From NCBI GenBank assembly GCA_036383955.1, contig DASVNH010000177.1:1-35413 (forward strand): a DNA stretch of 35,413 bases, in the 5' to 3' direction. A model generated the notes under the pieces. The model saw only the letters and a list, made by a program, of their open reading frames with translations. It was not told the origin of the DNA and ran no database searches. The DNA comes from JACQFK01 sp036383955. GTDB taxonomy: Bacteria > Planctomycetota > MHYJ01 > JACPRB01. The position numbers were made by a program, and so were the translations under genes. This document shows positions 28,760 through 35,413 of the stretch, piece after piece. How positions within the stretch are numbered: the first letter of the stretch is position 1; each line of letters opens with the position of its first letter.

Positions 28760-31638
28760 TCCCGGGTAATGAACTCGTCCAGGTTCAGCAGGACCCGCGC
28801 GACGGCCGTCCAGCCGCCCGTCGCGTGCAGGGCCTTGAGCTTCGCGGCCTCGACCTCCGACGGCGCCCGCGCGGTGCAGAGCCGGAAGCCCTCCGCCAGG
28901 CCGTCGGGCATCGCCGCCAGCCGCTTGGCGAAGGCCGTCGCCGCCTCCACGAACACCTCGTTGTTGAGCATCGAGAGGGCCTGCAGGGGGGTGTTCGACG
29001 TCCTCCGCTGCACGCAGGTGGTGTTGGAGTCGGGGCAGTCGAAGTTCATGAGGTGGGGGTACGGCGACGTCCGCTTGAAGTAGGTGTACATCCCGCGGCG
29101 GTAGCGGTCCTCGCCCTCGCTGTTCTTCCACTTGAAGTTGTTCGCGTAGGAGAGCGCGGCGATGTCGGCCGGCATCGGCGGGAACACGCTGGGCCCGCCG
29201 ACTTTCTTCGAGAGCAGGCCGGCGACCGACAGCGCCAGGTCGCGCACGATCTCGCCTTCCACCCGGAAGCGGTTCTGCCGGTAGAGGAGGTCGTTGCGCG
29301 GGTCGCGGTCGGCCAGCTCGGGGCGGTGGATCGACGCCCGCCGGTACGCCTCGGACGTCAGGATCCGCCGGATCAGCGCCTTCTGGCTCCAGCCCAGCCG
29401 GACGAGCTCGGTCGCCAGCCAGTCGAGCAGCTCCGGATGCGACGGCCGCTCGCCGCGCACGCCGAAGTCGTTGGAGGTCCGCACCAGCCCCTGGCCGAAG
29501 AGCTGGCCCCAGACCTGGTTGACGAGGACCCGCGCCGTGAGCGGATTCGCGGGATCGACGATCCAGCGCGCGAGGTCGAGGCGGTCGGGCGTCTCGCCGC
29601 GGGCCTTGAGCGGGTGCAGCGACGCGAGCGTCCCGGGCCGCACCTCCTGCTTGGGCTGGAGGAACTCGCCGCGGTGGAAGAGCTTCGTGACGCGCGGGTC
29701 CTTGGCGCGCTGCTGGAGCACGCGGACGCTCATCACGGGGGCCTTCGGCTCGGCCTTCTTCTGGGCCTCGATCTGGGCGGCGAGCTCCCGCGTCGCCGGC
29801 GTCGCGGCCGCGACCCGCTCGAGGATCGCCTCGCGCTGCTCCGGCGTCCGCTTTTCGGGGGCGACGGCCAGGGCCTTCCGCACGGCGTCCGACAGCGAGA
29901 GCGGCGGCTTCGAGCCGATCCGCGCGAGCAGGCGGAAGCGCCCGATCGTGTGGCGCTCGCCGTACTGCTGGTCCAGGGTGATCGTGAGCGGGGCGTCGAA
30001 GGCCTTCGGCGCCTCCGCCAGGAACGTCGCCTGGTGATCCTTGCCCATCTGGGGGGACACGGCCCAGCCGGTCTTGGGGTTGCCGTCGAGGGCGCCCGCG
30101 ACGTCCCAATCCGCCTGGCTGAAGTCGGCGGCGGCGTTCTTCAGCGGGAGGCCGTCGACCTTGAACTCGGTGAGGACGAAGTTGCCGTGGGGGGTGCGCC
30201 CGGGGCCCCGGCTCGGCAGGGACTTGTGCGCGAGGACGTCGAGCTGAAAGCCGGAGACGGGCTTCGCGGGCGGCTGGGCGGTGACGACGTAGGTCTCGGT
30301 CGCCGCGTCCGCGCCGTCGGCGAGCCAGGAGCCGTCGTCGAGCTTCTTGAACGTGACCTCGTGCACGGGCTTGATCGAGACGATCTCGAGCGGGACGAAC
30401 TTCATCCCGTCCGCCACCTCTTCCCGGAGCTGGGCCTGGATCTCGACCTCCCAGGCGGGCAGGCGCTCGAGGAGCGCGGGCCGCTCCTTCGCCAGGCGCT
30501 TTTCCAGCTCGCGCAGCTTCGCGTCGTGCTCGGCTTTTTTCGGCTGGTACGCCTCCATCGCCTCTTCCGAGACGGGCACCTCGCGCGTCGTCTCGTCGCC
30601 GTTGTTGAAGAAGGCGAAGAGCTGGTAGTACTCCTGCTGCGAGATCCGGTCGAACTTGTGGTTGTGGCAGCGGGCGCAGCCGACCGTCAGGCCCAGCCAC
30701 ACCGCGCCCGTCGTCTCGGCGCGGTCGAACGTCGCCTCGACCCGGAACTGCTCCTTGTCGGTGCCGCCCTCCGTGTTCGTCAGCGTCTGCCGGTGGAAGG
30801 CCGTCGCCAGGTGCTGCCCCGCCCCCGCGTCGGGCAGGAGGTCGCCCGCCAGCTGCTCCACCGTGAAGCGGTCGAAGGGCAGGTCGTCGTTCAGGGCGTC
30901 GATCACCCAGTCGCGGTAGCGCCAGGCGTCGGGCCGCGGGTTGTCCTTCTCGTAGCCGTCCGAATCGGCGTAGCGGGCCTTGTCGAGCCAGTGCCGCCCC
31001 CAGCGCTCCCCGTAGTGGGGCGAGGCCAGCAGGCGGTCGACGAGCTTCTCCCAGTCGCCGTCGCGGACGAAGGCGTCGACCTCCGCCGGCGTCGGCGGGA
31101 GGCCCACGAGGTCGTACGTGGCCCGCTTGATGAGCGTCGCGCGGTCGGCGAGCGGCGAGGGCGCGATGCCCTCTTTCTTCAGGCGCTCGAGGAGGAAGTG
31201 GTCGACGGGATGGCGGCCGGGCGGCGTCTCGCGGCGGACGGGCGCGACGTAGGCCCAGTGGAGCTCTTCCTTCACGTCCTCGCCGGGCCAGACGGCGCCC
31301 TCGTCGATCCAGCGGCGAAGGAGGTCGATCTTCTCTTTCGCCAGGGCCGGCGCCTTCTGGGGCATGCGGACTTCGTCGTCGGCGTCGAGGAGCAGCTTGA
31401 TCAGGTGGCTGTCCGCGCCGCGGCCGGGGAGGATGGCCGGACCGCCGACGCCGCCTTTCAGCGCGGGGCCGCGGGCGTCGAGCCGGAACTGCCCCTTGGG
31501 CTTCTCGGCGCCGTGGCACTTGAGGCACGAGGCCTTGAGGAGGGGCTGGACGTCGCGGACGAAGTCGACTTTCTGTGCCGGCGGCGGATCCTGGACGGCT
31601 CCCAGGAGAGCGAGGAGCGGCAGGGGGAGGAGTCGCAT
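28756..31638 (-). CDS. Cytochrome c (PSCyt1)-DUF1549-DUF1553 protein
   Basis: The protein has 960 residues. A short signal (LLALLGAVQ-DP) is followed by a planctomycete-type cytochrome c domain with CLKCH at 38-42 and the usual FRLDARGPALKGG and MPQKAPAL. DUF1549 (about 140-350) includes DHFLLERLKKEGIAPSPLADRATLIKRATYDLVGLPPTP and a second haem-type motif CARCH (321-325). DUF1553 (about 690-940) includes RLDLARWIVDPANPLTARVLVNQVWGQLFGQGLV and RRTSNTPLQALSMLN. It is exported. It probably passes electrons while acting with the coupled DUF1501 protein. TAATAG lies 7 bases before the ATG; there is no SD. Confidence 0.94.
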   Translation of the reverse strand: MRLLPLPLLALLGAVQDPPPAQKVDFVRDVQPLLKASCLKCHGAEKPKGQFRLDARGPALKGGVGGPAILPGRGADSHLIKLLLDADDEVRMPQKAPALAKEKIDLLRRWIDEGAVWPGEDVKEELHWAYVAPVRRETPPGRHPVDHFLLERLKKEGIAPSPLADRATLIKRATYDLVGLPPTPAEVDAFVRDGDWEKLVDRLLASPHYGERWGRHWLDKARYADSDGYEKDNPRPDAWRYRDWVIDALNDDLPFDRFTVEQLAGDLLPDAGAGQHLATAFHRQTLTNTEGGTDKEQFRVEATFDRAETTGAVWLGLTVGCARCHNHKFDRISQQEYYQLFAFFNNGDETTREVPVSEEAMEAYQPKKAEHDAKLRELEKRLAKERPALLERLPAWEVEIQAQLREEVADGMKFVPLEIVSIKPVHEVTFKKLDDGSWLADGADAATETYVVTAQPPAKPVSGFQLDVLAHKSLPSRGPGRTPHGNFVLTEFKVDGLPLKNAAADFSQADWDVAGALDGNPKTGWAVSPQMGKDHQATFLAEAPKAFDAPLTITLDQQYGERHTIGRFRLLARIGSKPPLSLSDAVRKALAVAPEKRTPEQREAILERVAAATPATRELAAQIEAQKKAEPKAPVMSVRVLQQRAKDPRVTKLFHRGEFLQPKQEVRPGTLASLHPLKARGETPDRLDLARWIVDPANPLTARVLVNQVWGQLFGQGLVRTSNDFGVRGERPSHPELLDWLATELVRLGWSQKALIRRILTSEAYRRASIHRPELADRDPRNDLLYRQNRFRVEGEIVRDLALSVAGLLSKKVGGPSVFPPMPADIAALSYANNFKWKNSEGEDRYRRGMYTYFKRTSPYPHLMNFDCPDSNTTCVQRRTSNTPLQALSMLNNEVFVEAATAFAKRLAAMPDGLAEGFRLCTARAPSEVEAAKLKALHATGGWTAVARVLLNLDEFITRE

Positions 31639-31645
31639 GCACTAT

Positions 31646-31651
31646 CTATTA
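31646..31651 (-). promoter_or_regulatory. Candidate -10 (TAATAG) for the cytochrome/DUF1549 gene
   Basis: The minus-strand hexamer ends 7 bases before the ATG at 31638. There is no SD. It lies in the 65-base spacer shared with the divergent gene at 31704. Confidence 0.45.
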
Positions 31652-31687
31652 CCTTTCCGGGGCCCCGACCTGATTCAATTCCGACGC

Positions 31688-31693
31688 TATACT
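31688..31693 (+). promoter_or_regulatory. Candidate -10 (TATACT) for the DUF1570-type gene
   Basis: TATACT, the best hexamer of the set, ends 10 bases before the ATG at 31704. A leader of only a few bases is expected. There is no SD. Confidence 0.5.
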
Positions 31694-31703
31694 TGAAGCG
31701 CCC

Positions 31704-33707
31704 ATGCTCGCGCTGCTCGCGTGTCTCGCCCTGCAGGAGCCCCTGCCCGCCCCCCTGCTCGAGGAGGCGCGCGCCCGCGTGCGCGCCCTGCCCCCCGGCT
31801 ACCGAGCCGAGCTGCCGCCCCGCGCCGAGGCGCTCCTCGCGGCGGGCAAAGGCACCCGGGAGGATGTCGCGTTCCTCCGCGACGACCTCCTCGCCGTCCG
31901 GCTCCGCGACGCCGAGAGCCGCGTCGCGCAGCACCGGGACAAGGCCCGGGAGATCCTGGACGCGCTGCCGGCGGCGGGGATCGACACCCTCCATCTCAAG
32001 GACGGCCGGGTCCTGACGGGCCGGATCGAGGAGGAGACCCCCGAGCACATCCGACTCAAGGCGCGGCTGGGCTCGATGAAGTTCGCGAAGGGGGACGTCG
32101 CCCGGATCGAGCGCGGCGCCGCCCAGGACTTCCTGAAGCGCTACGCGGCCGCGGCGGGCAAGCCGGCCGAGCTCGCCCCGCTCCTCGACTGGTGCGTCCA
32201 GAACAAGCTGCCCCAGGGGCGCGAGTGCGCGGCCAACGCGATCCTCGCCGAGGACCCGGCCCACGCGGGAGCCTGGGCCGCGCTCGGCCTGGCGCCGGGC
32301 GGCGCGCCGCCGGCCGCGCCGGAACGGGACGTCGTGGTCCTGAAAGACGGCACGCGGCGCGACGGCGTCATCGCGTCGGAGAGCGACGCGGTGATCGTGA
32401 TGGACGTCCTCCTCAAGGGATCGAAAGGCGAGACGATCGGCCTGGGCAAGGCGACCCTGCAAAAGGCGGACGTCGCCCGCGTCGAGCGCATGCCGGAGGC
32501 CTCGCGCGCCAAAGCCCGCGAGCGCCTCGCCGCCTTCACCGACCGCTCCAAGATCCTGGCCGAGGCCCTGTCCCGGATCCAGGTCTCTCCCTTCCAGGTC
32601 GGCCCGACGCCCGGCTTCCGCGCCGACGTCCCCTTCGTGTCCCTGCGCACGACGGGGAGCGAGTCGGCGGCGCGCGAGACCGCCCACGCCCTCGGCCAGA
32701 TGTTCCTGGCCTTCCAGCGGCACTTCAGCGTGCGGCGCAACGCCGGCCAGCGGATCACGGTCTACGTCTTCCAGGACCGCCGGGAGTACGACGACTTCCA
32801 GCGCCGCGAGTACGGCGGCGCCGTCCTCAACCCGGCCTTCTTCGACGGCCGGAAGAACCACATCGCCGCGTACAACTCGGTGCAGACCGCCCAGGCGGCG
32901 GAGATCCGGGCGCGCATCGAGGCCGTCGAACGCCAGATCGAGGCCTACAAGAAGGACGTCAGCGAGGACGAGACGGCCGTCGACCGCCAGGTCCGCGAGA
33001 TCCGCGCCCGGGTGGACGCGGCCGTCGCGGAGGCGCGCAAGGAGGCGCGGGGCGATCCGGCCGCGGAAGCCGAGATCACGCGGCAGCGGAAGGCGATCTT
33101 CGAGACCCTCAAAGCCCAGGAGCGGGAGGTTCTCGCGAAGCTGCAGGAGCGCCGCAAGCGGGCCAACGAGGCGATCGAGGCGAACCGGGCCGTCGTGCGG
33201 AAGAACCTCGACGTCCTGGCGGCGCAGAGCCGGGAGATGTACGAGACGCTGTTCCACGAGTCCTTCCACGCCTTCGCGGCGAACTTCCTCTGGGCCGAGT
33301 CGGACAACGCCGCGCTGCCGCGCTGGCTGCACGAGGGGCTCGCGACCTACTACGAGCGGAGCGCGATCGAGGCCGGGGAGCTGGTCCACGGCGGCGTGCA
33401 CGCCCACATGCTCGAGGCGCTGCGGAAGGCGCCGCTCCAGCCGCTGGAGAAAGTCATCACGGCGGGGGCGGAGGTCTACCAGGTGAGCCACGCGTCGGAG
33501 GCGGACCGCTCGACGGCGCTCTACGCCCACGCCTGGGGCCTGGCCCATTTCCTGGTCTCGCGCGGCACGAGCCGGGAGGCGTTCGAGGCCTACGTGAAGG
33601 ACATCTCCGCCGGGGCGAACCGCCGGAGCGCCTTCGAGAAGATGCTGGGGCGCGAGCTCGCCGGCCTCGACGCCGAATGGGCGCGCTATATCGCCCAGCT
33701 CAAGTAA
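31704..33707 (+). CDS. Exported DUF1570-type HExxH protein with two KDG modules
   Basis: The protein has 667 residues. A short signal MLALLACLALQ-EP leads to two small beta modules of the LKDGxxxxGxI type, one at about 94-136 (LKDGRVLTGRIEEETPEHIRLK) and one at about 212-265 (LKDGTRRDGVIASESDAVIV). A long charged coiled-coil at about 395-510 follows. The C-terminal part has His518-Glu-Ser-Phe-His522 and Glu544 in WLHEGLATYYE, the layout of gluzincin metallopeptidases and of DUF1570. Inference: a secreted zinc peptidase; the substrate is unknown. The sulfatase gene lies 29 bases after it. Confidence 0.8.
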   Translation: MLALLACLALQEPLPAPLLEEARARVRALPPGYRAELPPRAEALLAAGKGTREDVAFLRDDLLAVRLRDAESRVAQHRDKAREILDALPAAGIDTLHLKDGRVLTGRIEEETPEHIRLKARLGSMKFAKGDVARIERGAAQDFLKRYAAAAGKPAELAPLLDWCVQNKLPQGRECAANAILAEDPAHAGAWAALGLAPGGAPPAAPERDVVVLKDGTRRDGVIASESDAVIVMDVLLKGSKGETIGLGKATLQKADVARVERMPEASRAKARERLAAFTDRSKILAEALSRIQVSPFQVGPTPGFRADVPFVSLRTTGSESAARETAHALGQMFLAFQRHFSVRRNAGQRITVYVFQDRREYDDFQRREYGGAVLNPAFFDGRKNHIAAYNSVQTAQAAEIRARIEAVERQIEAYKKDVSEDETAVDRQVREIRARVDAAVAEARKEARGDPAAEAEITRQRKAIFETLKAQEREVLAKLQERRKRANEAIEANRAVVRKNLDVLAAQSREMYETLFHESFHAFAANFLWAESDNAALPRWLHEGLATYYERSAIEAGELVHGGVHAHMLEALRKAPLQPLEKVITAGAEVYQVSHASEADRSTALYAHAWGLAHFLVSRGTSREAFEAYVKDISAGANRRSAFEKMLGRELAGLDAEWARYIAQLK

Positions 33708-33736
33708 CTTTTTCCGCGCGGTCGGGTTGAACCCCC

Positions 33737-35122
33737 ATGAGAACGATCGCGCTGCTTCTGCTCCTGGGCGGCGTTCCCGCCGCCGCGCCCCGGCTCAACG
33801 TGCTCTTCATCGCGGCCGACGACCTCAACAACGACCTCGGCTGCTACGGCCACCCGCTCGTGAAGTCGCCGAACCTCGACCGCCTCGCGAAGATGGGCAC
33901 GCGCTTCGACCGCGCGTACTGCCAGTTCCCGCTCTGCAGCCCGAGCCGGTCGTCGATCATGACCGGCCTGCGCCCGGACCAGACGAAGGTCTTCGATCTC
34001 TCGTACCACTTCCGGAAGGGGTTGCCGGACGTCGTCACGCTGTCGCAGCTCTTCAAGAACGCGGGGGCTCCGGCGGTCCGGGTCGGCAAGATCTACCACT
34101 ACGGCAATCCGGGCGACATCGGCACCAGCGGCCTGGACGACAAGGAGTCGTGGACGGAGGTCCACAATCCTTCGGGGCGCGACAAGGCGATCGAGAAGCA
34201 GATCCTCAATCACACGCCCAAGCGCGGCCTGGGCAGCGCGATGTGCTGGCTGGAGGATGTCGAGGGCAAAGACGAGGAGCACACCGACGGCAAGGTCGCG
34301 ACCGAGACGATCCGGCTGCTGGAGAAGCACAAGGGCGGGCCGTTCTTCATCGCGGCGGGCTTTTACAAGCCGCACACGCCGTACGTCGCGCCGAAGAAGT
34401 ACTTCGACCTCTATCCGCCCGCGTCGATCCAGGTGCCGGAGGCCGGCGAGAAGCCGCTCGCGCCCGCGGCGGCGTCGACCGGGCCCTGGCCCAATTTCGG
34501 CGTGACGGAGCAGGAGGCGCGCGACTGCAAGCGCGCGTACTACGCGACGATCTCCTTCATGGACGCCCAGGTCGGCCGCGTGATGGAGGCGCTCGACCGC
34601 CTCAAGCTCTGGGAGAACACGGTGGTCGTCTTCTGGAGCGACCACGGCTACCTGCTCGGCGAGCACGGGCTCTGGATGAAGCAGAGCCTGTTCGAGGAGT
34701 CGGCGCGGGTGCCGCTGCTGATCGTCGCGCCGGGCGCCAAGGGCAAGGGCAAGGCCTGCGGGCGGACCGTCGAGCTGGTGGACGTCTATCCGACGCTGGC
34801 GGATCTCGCGGGGCTCGCGGCGCCGAAGGACCTGGCGGGCGCGAGCCTGCGGCCGCTGCTCAACGACCCGGCGGCCCCGTGGGAGCGCCCCGCGTTCACG
34901 CAGGTGCAGCGCGGCGGCTTCCCCGGGTACTCCGTGCGGACCGAGCGCTGGCGCTACGCGGAGTGGGACGACGGGGCGAAGGGCGTCGAGCTCTACGACC
35001 ACGCCTCCGACCCGCGCGAGGCCAGGAACCTGGCGGCCGACCCCGCGCACGCGGCGGTCGTCGCCGAGCTCAAAGCCCTCGTGAAGCGCAACTGGCCCAC
35101 CCGGGTCGTCGGCGGCAAGTGA
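33737..35122 (+). CDS. Exported formylglycine-dependent sulfatase, iduronate-sulfatase-like
   Basis: The protein has 461 residues with an ordinary signal peptide (MRTIALLLLLGGVPAAA). Metal-binding AADDLNND (Asp28, Asp29) and the sulfatase signature CSPSR at 67-71, whose Cys67 would become formylglycine, are present, followed by SIMTGLRPDQT. AGFYKPHTPYVAPKKYFDLY and FWSDHGYLLGEHGLWMKQSLFEE match the branch that includes iduronate-2-sulfatase. It hydrolyses sulfate esters, probably on polysaccharides, outside the cytoplasm; sulfatase abundance is a planctomycete trait. No FGE-type activator is in the window. It probably shares the DUF1570-type gene's transcript. Confidence 0.93.
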   Translation: MRTIALLLLLGGVPAAAPRLNVLFIAADDLNNDLGCYGHPLVKSPNLDRLAKMGTRFDRAYCQFPLCSPSRSSIMTGLRPDQTKVFDLSYHFRKGLPDVVTLSQLFKNAGAPAVRVGKIYHYGNPGDIGTSGLDDKESWTEVHNPSGRDKAIEKQILNHTPKRGLGSAMCWLEDVEGKDEEHTDGKVATETIRLLEKHKGGPFFIAAGFYKPHTPYVAPKKYFDLYPPASIQVPEAGEKPLAPAAASTGPWPNFGVTEQEARDCKRAYYATISFMDAQVGRVMEALDRLKLWENTVVVFWSDHGYLLGEHGLWMKQSLFEESARVPLLIVAPGAKGKGKACGRTVELVDVYPTLADLAGLAAPKDLAGASLRPLLNDPAAPWERPAFTQVQRGGFPGYSVRTERWRYAEWDDGAKGVELYDHASDPREARNLAADPAHAAVVAELKALVKRNWPTRVVGGK

Positions 35123-35272
35123 CGAAACAGACCGTCTGATTCGTAACTAAAAACTGTCACTTTGGCAGCCTCCATCCCCACCCATGAGGGGAAATCGATA
35201 GGCACGGGATTTGCATAATGCGAACTAGGAAGCGCGGAAAGGCGCTGGAGGCTCCGCTTTCTGGAGGACCTT
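35123..35272 (+). promoter_or_regulatory. dnaK promoter and leader
   Basis: This 150-base spacer holds a CATAAT -10-like hexamer (35214-35219, in TTGCATAATG) and a leader of about 50 bases. Within the leader, GAAAGGCG (35237-35244) can pair with CGCTTTC (35255-35261), with a bulge, shortly before SD GGAGGA at 35263-35268. No CIRCE-type repeat was found. Confidence 0.5.
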
Positions 35273-35413
35273 ATGGGCAGGATCGTTGGCATCGACCTCG
35301 GAACGACCAACTCGGTCGTCGCCGTGATGGAAGGCAAGGACGTCAAAGTCATCCCGAACAAGCACGGCTCGAACCTGACGCCGTCGGTCGCGGCCTTCAC
35401 CGACGGGGGCGAG
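35273..35413 (+). CDS. dnaK: Chaperone DnaK (Hsp70), 5' end
   Basis: The first 47 codons are present, cut by the window's right edge. MGRIVGIDLGTTNSVVAVMEG is the ATP-binding phosphate-1 motif of Hsp70, and KHGSNLTPSVAAFTDGGE fits the following segment. DnaK binds unfolded peptides in the cytosol with DnaJ and GrpE. SD GGAGGA stands 4 bases before the ATG. The long leader with a possible hairpin sets it apart from the leaderless genes around it. Confidence 0.96.
   Translation, partial: MGRIVGIDLGTTNSVVAVMEGKDVKVIPNKHGSNLTPSVAAFTDGGE

Noticed and set aside
28741..32016. Plus-strand open frame of nearly 1100 codons
   Set aside because: Antisense to the cytochrome/DUF1549/DUF1553 gene, which has full domain support.
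35162..35196. Heat-shock sigma-32-type promoter or CIRCE operator before dnaK
   Set aside because: CCCCACCCAT-like bases are present but no matching CTTGAA box at the right distance, and no TTAGCACTC-type repeat.

Overview
The window is GC-rich, densely packed DNA from a Planctomycetota-like bacterium. The evidence is the set of families it carries: two Tat-exported DUF1501 proteins, one of them coupled to a cytochrome c/DUF1549/DUF1553 protein; a formylglycine sulfatase; a PA14-DUF6797-propeller protein; a DUF1570-type HExxH protein; an ECF sigma factor paired with a FecR/CBM9-like membrane protein; and many short secreted or membrane proteins. The exact lineage cannot be named from this sequence alone.

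Layout. 1-843: 5' part of a dynamin/EHD-like GTPase (minus). 942-2395: secreted leucine-rich-repeat protein with two Cys-rich YHS/TRASH-like modules, then a Bcp-type peroxiredoxin. 2543-4852: operon of a zinc-ribbon protein, LemA and an M48 membrane protease with a C-terminal zinc-ribbon tail. 4849-10009: MFS transporter, secreted beta-propeller and a large PA14 protein. 10081-14597: small lipoprotein and membrane protein, a divergent dehydroquinate-synthase homologue, a D-aminoacylase-like lipoprotein that appears to start at AUU, an anchored helical protein and a four-EF-hand protein. 14762-16207: ECF sigma factor and two translationally coupled stand-alone receivers. 16204-18665 (minus): lipoprotein, 20-residue Arg-rich micropeptide, DUF1328 protein, HEAT/LamG-like protein. 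18790-21199: small secreted protein, membrane protein, orphan DUF1501. 21270-23236: ECF sigma factor and FecR/CBM9-like partner. 23307-27246: small membrane proteins, a MauE-like/rhodanese pair, YceI protein, a third ECF sigma factor with a two-helix membrane protein. 27311-31638: DUF1501 and cytochrome/DUF1549/DUF1553. 31704-35122: DUF1570-type protein and sulfatase. 35273-35413: start of dnaK. No tRNA, rRNA, CRISPR array, transposase or integrase was recognised, and no stretch above 300 bases lacks a gene.

Three patterns recur beyond the single genes. (1) Intergenic elements that start at or just after a stop codon. Three are long hairpins with different arm sequences around a shared CCGAGG-centred core, and two of those have arms built of degenerate seven-base units. 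(2) Probable leaderless mRNAs: about ten lead genes have a -10-like hexamer 6-10 bases before the start codon and no Shine-Dalgarno (SD) sequence, while operon-internal genes do have one. (3) Very short export signals that end in -Q, usually followed by D, E or G, on seven or eight otherwise unrelated proteins. Three genes also have their ribosome-binding site inside a predicted hairpin. Functions come from motifs and family knowledge; no search was run.
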